Below are positions 14,630-22,789 of a DNA stretch of 36,508 nucleotides, in pieces. The notes under the pieces are model-generated. The model did not search any database, was not told the origin of the DNA, and was given only the letters and a program-made list of their open reading frames with translations. The stretch's first letter is position 1. Every line of letters begins with the position of its first letter. Origin of the DNA: Borrelia sp. P9F1 (lineage in GTDB: Bacteria; Spirochaetota; Spirochaetia; Borreliales; Borreliaceae); the NCBI RefSeq assembly GCF_030436115.1, contig NZ_CP129413.1, forward strand, positions 1-36,508, given 5' to 3'. The translations under genes and the position numbers were made by a program.

Positions 14630-15551
14630 TTAGTTTTTAAATTCTTTATATATTTTCTCCAATTCGGTAAAATCCTTCTCTACTTGCTTCATTCTAGAAT
14701 TAAGTTTATCCTGCTGTTCCTTAGCCTTCTTAAGTATATCTTCTGCGGTCTTTATTAACTTCTTTGCATTTGGATAGTAATGCCATATGTATGCGTGCTG
14801 TTCCCTTTTTATTTCTCTTAAAACATTATCAGCTTCCAGAACAGCTCCCTCAAAGTTATTTTTAGCGTGCTCCAATGGCAAGACTAGCAGTATTATACTC
14901 TACTTGTTCTACTGCAGTTTTACTAGTTTTAACCTTCTTAATTGTTCTGTCTAAATCAGGCAATCGTTGTCTATTAACGGAAATATTTCCATTTTTTCTT
15001 GCGCTCTCTAAATAAGAGTAAGCTTTCTCAATTGTAACCTTCATCTCATCAAGTCTTGCTTTTGTTCTGCTTAATTCCCTATATAACTTATCAACCTCTT
15101 TTAACTGAGTCTCAGATTGCTTTTTAATATTCTCGGAATCCTTAATTTCATTTGCAAATGAATTAGACGCAAAATCTGCTTGTTCTTTATTCAAGTTGCC
15201 ATCATCTACATTCTCTGCAATAATGTCGTCTTTAAGTCCATCTAACTCCTGTTTTATCTCTTCGACACCACCGATGCCTCTTCCATCAACAGCTTTTTTC
15301 CCTTGTACACTTTCTCCAGCATCATTTAAACTTTGAGCCTCACTCCCACTTCTACCACTGTCTTTTACCCCAGTCTCAATATCAGCCTTTTTACCGTCAA
15401 AAGATTTAACACTTGCTTCATTGCTTTCTGAAGAACCATCTTTGCTTTTTAAGGAATCTTCCATCTTCTCAAGTATTTCATCATACAGCTTGCATGAGAC
15501 AATGCTACTCTCTAAACCAAACAACATTAACACTTTAATCATTAATTTCAA
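14630..15551 (-). pseudogene. Frameshifted surface lipoprotein gene
   Basis: The first frame (229 aa, 15551-14862) begins at a TTG codon with GAGG about 10-12 bases upstream. It has a signal peptide MKLMIKVLMLFGLESSIVSC, an acidic Ser/Gly-rich linker and then a helical domain (ESARKNGNISVNRQRLPDLD). Near 14865-14881 the helical sense moves into the frame ending at 14630 (LEHAKNNFEGAVLEADNVLR ... YKEFKN). Together they give a ~305-aa lipoprotein. The helical C-terminus with conserved aromatic repeats recalls Borrelia fibronectin-binding-type lipoproteins (BBK32/Fbp), but I cannot confirm this. The frameshift would remove the last ~80 residues. Confidence 0.65.
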
Positions 15552-16078
15552 TTTCTTCTACCTCTATCATAATAATAGATCCCATATTATATCATTTATC
15601 TATTTTTAATAGGTATAAATTTAAACTAAGTATGCTCCAATTTGTCTCAACTATAAATGTGAATTTACTTTGACTAAAAATGAAATACTGTAGGCAGGCT
15701 TTGTATACACTTATTATTTTTATTTGGCGACACTCTTGTTAATTACCAATTACCGTATTACTAGATAAGAAGTATTTATAGTTGGGATATTGATTATGTT
15801 TTTACCAGCAGAGGAGCAAAAACCCCAAAGAGTCTTATTGCCTTTTTATTATTTTATATAAGTAATTACTAATAGAGATATAAGTATGAATATGGTGTGG
15901 TGATTTGAGTAGCACTTAAATGTTGCGATTCTCTTGCTGAGAAGGAAACTAGCGCTAAATATAACAGGGATAGAGACCATTACTCTAATGCGGGTAGGAC
16001 AGTTTTCTTAATGAATGTTGCTTCTCCATTGGGCTTTTAGCAAGTGTTGTCAAACAAGAGAAATACTACCATACTATA
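15552..16078. other. Non-coding stretch before the restriction-modification gene
   Basis: No gene or clear promoter. Only short broken frames are seen. Confidence 0.4.
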
Positions 16079-19000
16079 ATGAATATTATGGATATCAAAT
16101 ATTTAAAATATTTCGAAGAATACGTGGTAAACATAAAGAAGGTTAGTTTAAAAGAAAAAACAGAGTATACAGATCGATTATACTTGCAAAGTTTACTTAA
16201 TAACATTAGTTGCAGTCCTGTTCTTGAAATTCAGCACGAACCACAAAGAGATAAAGGGGGCTTGGGAGCGCCAGATTTCATCGTTAGAAGTGGGGGGAAT
16301 ATAACGGGTTATATTGAAGTTAAGAAAATTGAGCACAATTTAAATAATATTCTAGAAAGCGACCAAATCAAGAAGTACAAACAACTTTCAAATAATATTG
16401 AATTTATTTGGATAAGAAACAAAAATGTCTGTGGGAGAGAAATTCTTTTAAGTAGGCCTGATATAGAAAATACAAAATCAAAAGTTGATAACAACAAGGC
16501 AAGTAAGGTATTAAGCATCATAAGGAGCTTTTTTGAACAGCCAATTGAAAAGATAGTAAGTATTGAAAAATTGGCTGGTTTGCTTGCAGAGAGGACAAGA
16601 GTTTTAAAGGATTTAATTGAGCTAAATCTGGATTTTAATTTAAAATTAAAAAATCAAAATACTTTAATATCAACATATAACCTTCTTAATGAAAGCATAT
16701 ATAATGGAGCACTCAGTGTTGATGAGTTTTCAGATTCAATTGCTCAAACCATTACGTATGGGTTTTTCCTTGCAAAGCTTAATAGTAGAAATTACACAAG
16801 AATAGATTTTTATAATATAGGATATTTAATACCCAGTAATTTTGGACTCATTCAAGATATACTGCGCTTGATATACGACATTGCGATTAATAAAGAATAC
16901 ATTGATATAAGATGGATCTTGGAAGAATTAATCAATATTATCAATAATATTGAGTCAGAAGTACTTTTTAAACAGTTTTCCTTCCTTAGAAATGAGGCTT
17001 TAAAGGATAGAGGAGAAAAGGATCCATATCTCTATTTTTATGAAGATTTTTTAATTAAATATGATAGGGAGTTAAGAAAAAGCAAAGGTGTTTATTATAC
17101 ACCCCATCCTATTGTTAATTTTATCGTTAATAGCTTAAATAATGTTTTGAAGTCCGATTTTAACTTAAGAAATGGGTTTGCAAATAGAGAAGAAGTAACG
17201 GTGCTAGATTTTGCTACTGGTACCGGTACTTTTTTGCTTGAGGTTGCCAAATGCATACTAAGAGAGGTTCCTCCCCAAAGTGGCAAACAAGAGCAGTACA
17301 TTAAAGATCATATATTTCAGAACATATACGGATTTGAATATTTAATGGCTCCATATGCGGTTGCCCATTTGAAACTGTCTCAGTATTTAAAGGAAGTCCA
17401 CAATTTTGAACCTGAAAGAATTAAAAGTGAAGGATTAAGGTTAAAAATCTTCTTGACTAATACTCTTGATTTAACAGAATCAGCAATTCAGGAAAATTTT
17501 AAAGCATTTTTACCTGCAATTAGTGAAGAAAATAAATTAGCTAATGAGATTAAAGACAAACCAATTTTAGTAATTCTTGGGAATCCGCCCTATAATGCTG
17601 GATCGAGAAATAATAACGACCATATTTTGGGATTAATGAGAGACTATAAAAAAGACTTAGGCGAGCGAACAATAACCGCATTGAACGATGACTATGTAAA
17701 ATTTATTAGATTTGCAGAGCATAATATCGAAAAGTCTAACAAAGGTTTATTAGGGATTGTCATCAATAATGGATTCTTAGACAATATTACTTTCAGAGTG
17801 ATGAGATTGCATTTGCTTAAAACTTTTGATGAGATTTACATTATCAATTTGCATGGTAACTCAAGAAAGAGGGAAAAGGCGAGCGATGGGAGTGCCGATG
17901 AGAATGTATTTGATATTCAAACGGGTGTTGCAATCAGTATTTTTATCAAGTACCAGGATATAACCAAAAAGAATGATTTTGCTAGAGTTTATTACAAAAG
18001 TGTTAGAGGAGCCAGACTGCAGAAATATGAATTTTTGAATAAAAATAATGTATTTAGTATCAGGTTTGAAGAACTTGATACTAAAACACCCTATTACTTT
18101 TTTGTCAAAAAGAGTTATGATAATGAGATTGTTTATAATAAAGGGATCTCTTTAAAAGAAATTTTCAATAAGTTCAATGTGGGAATAACAACTTCTAAAG
18201 ATAGGATAACAATTGATTTCACACAAAAAGAACTTCTAGCTAGACTGAACGAGCTTGCTTGTCTTAGTGAGCAGGATGCAAGGAGTAAATACAACCTAAC
18301 TAAAGATTCCATAGATTGGAACTTACCAGAGGTACAAAAATCTTTAAAATCCATAAATATTGATGTAGCGTATGTTAAAAAAATAGCTTACAGACCTTTT
18401 GATAATAGATATATTTATTACACCGCACGCAAGGGTATTATCTCTAGGCCTAGATATGAAATAATGAAGCACATGTTAAATATTGATCATAATATAGGGA
18501 TATTATCCACTAGAAGTTTATCAAGTAATAATTTTAAATATTCTTTTGTTTTATCTAATATTGTAGAAAGGGGTTTGCTTTCAAGCGGAACAACTTATTT
18601 ATTCCCTCTGTTTCTTACAGAAGAACAAAAATCTTTAAAATGCGAAGAAAAAGAACAAAACCTTTCAAAACGTTTAATAAAGGAAAATTTTAAAACGGAT
18701 TTTAGAAATTATATTGATGCTAAGTATTACAAAGGTTTTGGTGCCCAAGAAATATTAGGATACGTTTATGCCATTCTTAACTCTGATTTATACCGAACAA
18801 AATTTATCGAGTTTTTAAAAATTGACTTTCCTAAAATTATTTTCGTAGATAATTGCGTGACATTTGAAAAAATTAGTCATTTGGGCAGAAAGCTTGTTAA
18901 CCTACATTTACTAAGAGAACACGACGAATTAGATAAAGATGTTGGAATTCATACTTCAAGTGATCGTAGTGAAAATACAACTGTGGGAAAGATAGATTAC

Positions 19001-19114
19001 TGTAGGGAAACCAAGGAGCTTTCCTACAGTAATAATAATAAATTTATAAACGTGCCAGACAGGGTTTATGTAATTTACTATTGGCAGCTATCAAGTACTA
19101 AAGAATTACCTTAA
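16079..19114 (+). CDS. Type IIG-like restriction-modification protein (fused nuclease and adenine methyltransferase)
   Basis: 1011 aa as read. Residues 65-82 carry a PD-(D/E)xK nuclease signature (APDF with D66, then E80-V-K82). A helical connector follows. The methyltransferase domain opens with YYTPHPIVNFIV (~340), motif I FATGTG (378-383) and motif IV NPPY (502-505), which indicates N6-adenine methylation. The C-terminal ~400 residues are the target-recognition part. There is no helicase domain, so this is type IIG rather than type ISP. B. burgdorferi has related enzymes (such as BBE02 on lp25) that restrict incoming DNA. No ribosome site is evident at ATG 16079. The final part is shifted out of frame (see 19080-19259), so activity is uncertain. 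Confidence 0.85.
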   Translation: MNIMDIKYLKYFEEYVVNIKKVSLKEKTEYTDRLYLQSLLNNISCSPVLEIQHEPQRDKGGLGAPDFIVRSGGNITGYIEVKKIEHNLNNILESDQIKKYKQLSNNIEFIWIRNKNVCGREILLSRPDIENTKSKVDNNKASKVLSIIRSFFEQPIEKIVSIEKLAGLLAERTRVLKDLIELNLDFNLKLKNQNTLISTYNLLNESIYNGALSVDEFSDSIAQTITYGFFLAKLNSRNYTRIDFYNIGYLIPSNFGLIQDILRLIYDIAINKEYIDIRWILEELINIINNIESEVLFKQFSFLRNEALKDRGEKDPYLYFYEDFLIKYDRELRKSKGVYYTPHPIVNFIVNSLNNVLKSDFNLRNGFANREEVTVLDFATGTGTFLLEVAKCILREVPPQSGKQEQYIKDHIFQNIYGFEYLMAPYAVAHLKLSQYLKEVHNFEPERIKSEGLRLKIFLTNTLDLTESAIQENFKAFLPAISEENKLANEIKDKPILVILGNPPYNAGSRNNNDHILGLMRDYKKDLGERTITALNDDYVKFIRFAEHNIEKSNKGLLGIVINNGFLDNITFRVMRLHLLKTFDEIYIINLHGNSRKREKASDGSADENVFDIQTGVAISIFIKYQDITKKNDFARVYYKSVRGARLQKYEFLNKNNVFSIRFEELDTKTPYYFFVKKSYDNEIVYNKGISLKEIFNKFNVGITTSKDRITIDFTQKELLARLNELACLSEQDARSKYNLTKDSIDWNLPEVQKSLKSINIDVAYVKKIAYRPFDNRYIYYTARKGIISRPRYEIMKHMLNIDHNIGILSTRSLSSNNFKYSFVLSNIVERGLLSSGTTYLFPLFLTEEQKSLKCEEKEQNLSKRLIKENFKTDFRNYIDAKYYKGFGAQEILGYVYAILNSDLYRTKFIEFLKIDFPKIIFVDNCVTFEKISHLGRKLVNLHLLREHDELDKDVGIHTSSDRSENTTVGKIDYCRETKELSYSNNNKFINVPDRVYVIYYWQLSSTKELP

Positions 19115-19259
19115 ACATAGGAAAGGTAGAAAGTTAAGTCTTGATGAAATTGAACACCTTGAAAAGGTTATAAAGATAATACAATGTACTCTTAAATTTC
19201 AGGAACAGATTGATTTGATAATTAGTGAGTGTGAGGAATTTGGAAAAGATAATATTTGA
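19080..19259 (+). pseudogene. Out-of-frame C-terminus of the type IIG enzyme
   Basis: In the +1 frame the sequence reads IGSYQVLKNYLKHRKGRKLS and on to EEFGKDNI with a TGA at 19257-19259. The block YQVLKxxLKxRKGRxL is the usual end of this methyltransferase/target-recognition family. The long frame instead ends after YYWQLSSTKELP. One indel near 19065-19080 explains both. Confidence 0.8.
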
Positions 19260-19339
19260 GTAAGCTTGGATTTAAATTTATTCATATAGTGATTTGCATA
19301 ATAATATAATTATCTTTGTTTATATCTTGTCCTCTATAA

Positions 19340-19997
19340 TTAGACCATGTTCTAGTTCATCTTTAAACAAACAAGATCATCAATGGCCTTATCAGGATAA
19401 GTATCAATATTAACATTTTTACTAGCTATGAGTTAAAGGGCACCAATATGTTGTACCTAAACTATACTAAAGGCTAGAGACCTGCACGAGATTTAAATTT
19501 ACTGAGTTTTAATCTAAAGTTTGAAAATCGACCTCAATTACAATACTACAAACAACAAGGGTGTTATTTAAATTAAATATGAGTAACCTCATATAGATAT
19601 AGCAATCATATTAATTATTATTCATTTCTATGATTTTAAATTTTTCCCAAGCTCTTATCTCATCAAGAAGATATAATTCCTCCTCGTGTATTCTGCCAAC
19701 CACATTAACAAGTCCATTATTAGGAGTGTTCTTAAGGGCTATTGAAGTTCCCAACCATACCCTAAATACTGTCAAGAATCTATTAATATATCTCCTCGTT
19801 TGATTTCATCGGGAAAGTGTGGGGTGAAATTTATATCTTTGTAATATACCCTTGGCATGGTTGACAGAATCCTGTAAGGAGTAATATCTCCTCTATTAAC
19901 CACAAATCTCCTTGTTCAAAGTACAACAGGAAACCTATTATCCGAAATCATTATAAGTGTGTTTAGACCTCTTCTATATGTTAGTGATACTCTGTCT
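19340..19997 (-). pseudogene. Decayed phage-like gene
   Basis: The minus strand shows coherent pieces in several frames: NRGDITPYRILSTMPRVYYK, then IALKNTPNNGLVNVVGRIHE ... EKFKIIEMN. Further on, the reverse of 19345-19440 matches the 3' end of the fragment at 30744-31052 (shared sense NTDTYPDKAIDDL). This is probably one decayed gene of the same prophage family. Bases 19998-20241 show no gene. Confidence 0.55.
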
Positions 19998-20241
19998 TAA
20001 GTCAAGAAAATAATGTGAAATAAGGAACATTTTAACTGTTAATTGGGGGACAATAAAAATTAGTTTCAATAGTAAGAATACTTATTAAATGAACAATCAA
20101 TGCAAAAAAACTAGTAACTACCTTACAAAACAAAATAAGAGAATAACCAAATAATTATTATTAAACACAAACCAACAAGATATATTGATATTGCAACTCC
20201 TATGATTTACACCTATTCTACTAGGTACAATTAAGAATATA

Positions 20242-20273
20242 TATAATATGCTTTATATTAAATACAATGGAGG
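20242..20273 (+). promoter_or_regulatory. -10 box and ribosome site of the mccA-like gene
   Basis: A perfect TATAAT lies at 20242-20247; no good -35 at 17 bp. TGGAGG at 20268-20273 is an ideal ribosome site 8 bases before the ATG of the heptapeptide gene. Confidence 0.6.
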
Positions 20274-20281
20274 TTATTGCT

Positions 20282-20305
20282 ATGCATGGAAACATTTTTA
20301 ATTAG
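20282..20305 (+). CDS. mccA: MccA-like microcin C precursor heptapeptide, MHGNIFN
   Basis: A seven-codon gene, MHGNIFN followed by TAG. It has a near-ideal ribosome site (TGGAGG, 8-base spacer) and a TATAAT upstream. It lies 87 bp before a clear mccB homologue. Microcin C precursors (E. coli MRTGNAN, H. pylori MKLSYRN) are seven residues and end in Asn, the residue that MccB converts to a phosphoramidate-linked AMP. The product is a Trojan-horse aspartyl-tRNA synthetase inhibitor once cleaved inside a target cell. Length, terminal Asn, position and ribosome site all agree. The sequence between Met and Asn is free to vary in the family. The peptide gene is intact although mccB is not. A chance ORF cannot be excluded for so short a gene. 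Confidence 0.7.
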   Translation: MHGNIFN

Positions 20306-20338
20306 TTCTTAACTTTATTAAGTTTAGGTGTGCTAAGT

Positions 20339-20354
20339 TGGTTAGCTTTAACCA
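20339..20354 (+). promoter_or_regulatory. Hairpin between mccA-like and mccB-like genes
   Basis: Perfect stem TGGTTA / TAACCA with loop GCTT. A weaker stem precedes it (TTAACTT ... AAGTTTA, ~20311-20326). In E. coli a hairpin in the same place raises mccA mRNA over mccB; a similar role here is inference. Confidence 0.5.
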
Positions 20355-20392
20355 GTTGGTGCGCATAAATTTAAGTACCAAATGACATGATA

Positions 20393-21418
20393 ATGACTTA
20401 CATAAAAAATCCAACTTCATTTTTTAATAAATCTACTTCAGGAAATCTTGTTAATTTAGTTTAATTTCAAATTAAGGTAGATAATAGTCTTTTTGAACAT
20501 TTACTTGATATTGCGATATTTGCGAAAAACAAAAAAACATATGAAGAATTAATATTGTTTGCTAATGAAAATAATATTAGTGTAGAAACCATTAAATTAG
20601 CATTAAATAACAAGGTATTAATTTCTTTTTACAAATATCCTTCAAATAGTGTGTACTTAAAAAATAAATCTTTTTAAGATCTTTTATTAGCACAGCCCGA
20701 AAATTTTAATTTAGGAAAAGAACATATTGTTATAATTGGATGTGGTGGTATTGGAAATTTCATGACTTATTCTCTTTCTAATTTAGGACTAGGATTTGTA
20801 ACCTTTGTAGATGAAGACAAAATAGAGGAATCCAATTTAAATAGACAGTTTTTATTTAGTTACAATGATATAGGCTCTAATAAAGTATATGTAATTGAGA
20901 AAAAACAAGATCATTAAATAAAACTATCCAAACTAAGGCGCATAAAAAAAGGTTTCAAAAAAATTATTGGAGAGTATTTTCAGTAACTCAAAGATTAGAC
21001 CATCCTTAATAATATTTCAGCAGATGATGATTACTGTTTGCCTTTAGTTAATGAATTTTGTATTAAATATTCAATTCCATTTATAAATGTTGGCTATCTT
21101 AATGATTTTTCAATTATTGGTCCATTTTATATTCCTAATATCTCATCTTACTATTACTGCGCTGACATTGGGGTTGTAAAAATATCATCCTGTAAAATAG
21201 AAGAAAAAATAATATTGGCCAATAAAGATTATCAAGCTCCTTCTTTTTTTACCAATAATGCAACTGCATCAAGTATGGCCATTATTGGTATAGTGTATTA
21301 CTTCGGAGACGAATATAAAAGTATCAATTCTTTAAATAAGAGAATTGTTATTAGCAACCATGATTTCCCATTTCACTTTATTAACATCAAGAAAAAACAA
21401 ATTTTGTGGAGGCAGTAA
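20393..21418 (+). pseudogene. mccB: MccB-like microcin C adenylyltransferase, interrupted by in-frame stops
   Basis: Read through from ATG 20393 this is 341 codons, close to the ~350 aa of E. coli MccB. It shows the E1/ThiF nucleotide motif GCGGIG (codons 116-121) and VDEDKIEESNLNRQFLF. MccB-specific blocks follow: FINVGYLNDFSIIGPFYIPN (E. coli has YINAGYVNDIAVFGPLYVPG) and SLNKRI. Stops in this frame lie at 20462, 20675, 20915, 20984 and 20996; between 20914 and 21008 another frame is open, so two compensating indels may replace the last three stops. One of the usual zinc Cys pairs is reduced to a single Cys; a +1 shift near 21385 would restore a C-terminal FCGGSKDL. MccB would adenylate the Asn of the upstream heptapeptide. 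As it stands it is inactive unless stops are read through or are sequence errors. Confidence 0.85.
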
Positions 21419-21424
21419 AGATTT

Positions 21425-22443
21425 ATGATAAAGCATGAGCATGAAAAATATTATTTCTTTTCGTTGTTTTTATCAGAATTTGCAAGAACACTTCCCCACG
21501 CAGTTCTGACCATTATTTTAATAAATAAGGGTTTAGCGTTAAAAGATATTTATTTTAATAAATAAGGGTTTAGCGTTAAAAGATATTGCCATAATACAAG
21601 TATGCTATATGCTTGCAATTATTATCTTTGAATTTCCCTCGGGTATAATTTCGGATATTTTTGATAGAAAAATCGTTTACTTAATGTCTATCTTTTTACC
21701 AATGGTTTCTTATTTTATTATTTTCAAAGCGTCTTCATTTGTTGTTCTTTGTATTGCATGGTTTATATACGGAATGTCATCTGCGGTGAGTACTGGTACA
21801 ATTGATATTAGTTTTAATTATATATACCAAAATAACTTAAAAAAATTAAAGTCATTCATATCATCTAGAAAGATAATTTTAAGCATTGGTGCTATCTTAG
21901 GCGGATACATAGGTAGCATCTTGTTTTTACGCATTGACGTTAAAATATATGTTATTTCATTATTTTTATATTTAGCATCTTCCTTCGTTACAATTCTTTT
22001 CATATCAAGTGATAAAAATACAGATTATCAATACAATAAAGAAAATACCATACTGTATCTTGTAAAGTTCAAGAAAAATATAATGGGATTTTTAAAATCT
22101 AGAGTGCTCTTAGGGTTATTTATCTTAATTAGTGCTATTCAGTTCTTCTTTCAACCCTTTTATTTATACTGGCAGGTGATTTTTACTGATAAAAATATAC
22201 CTATTAGTATATTCGGAATCATATATATATTATTCCGAATATCAGATATTATAGGAGCATGGATATTTAAAAATATTAAACATTCAAAATATAATATTTA
22301 TATTACGCTTAGTGTTATCAATATGTTCTGTCTTGTCTAATTTTATTAGTGCCATAAACATACTTGTTTTACTAATACTTATTTTCTGTGCTCTATCCAC
22401 TATAGTGACATACAAATTTAAAGATAATGAAAAGAGCTATTAA
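21425..22443 (+). pseudogene. mccC: MccC-like MFS exporter, broken by a tandem duplication and a second frameshift
   Basis: The ATG at 21425 opens MIKHEHEKYYFFSLFLSEFA. A 37-bp tandem duplication (21514-21587) shifts the frame; removing one copy joins it exactly to the long frame from 21609 (VCYMLAIIIFEFPSGIISDI). The motif SDIFDRK is the MFS loop 2-3 signature, and at least eight hydrophobic segments follow. A second shift near 22335 leads to SNFISAINILVLLILIFCAL and a stop at 22443. The restored length, ~325 aa, is shorter than E. coli MccC (~400), so an internal deletion is possible. MccC exports microcin C and gives self-immunity. It follows mccB with the start 4 bp after the stop. Confidence 0.8.
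21514..21587. repeat. 37-bp perfect tandem duplication inside mccC
   Basis: Copies at 21514-21550 and 21551-21587 are identical. 37 is not a multiple of three, so the duplication alone destroys the reading frame. Confidence 0.95.
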
Positions 22444-22735
22444 CTGACCGACACTATCTTTTATGGGTGATGATTAAGGACTTTTTCAATCACTTCACTA
22501 ATCTTGTCAACTTATGCTACAGGATTTTACTATGTCCTTATACTTTATATGTGAAAGCAAGACTTCTCATATTTCTTGAAATATGTAAACTACATATAGT
22601 TATACTACCCCATCACTTGTACTACCAGTGACATTCTATTAAAAAAAGAGGATTACCATCAAGAATATTAAAATGACAAAAACAGCTTTCACGGTTCATT
22701 TGTTGTTTTGATTATTTTTCTAAATAATTCTCTAT
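22444..22735. other. Non-coding stretch between mcc-like locus and type III genes
   Basis: AT-rich with no supported gene; no feature assigned. Confidence 0.4.
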
Positions 22736-22741
22736 TATAAT
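22712..22741 (+). promoter_or_regulatory. Candidate promoter of the type III operon
   Basis: TATAAT at 22736-22741 with a weak TTATTT 18 bp upstream (22712-22717), about 50 bp before the mod start. Confidence 0.45.
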
Positions 22742-22789
22742 GAGCTGATGAGCATAGTAACTTTTCGATGTAAATAGAAAGAGGTGAAG

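Noticed and set aside
20678-20917. Generic ThiF/MoeB sulphur-carrier activating enzyme in place of MccB
   Set aside because: The C-terminal blocks (INVGYLNDFSIIGPFYIPN, SLNKRI), the N-terminal extension and the MFS neighbour fit MccB; no ThiS/MoaD-like partner is present.
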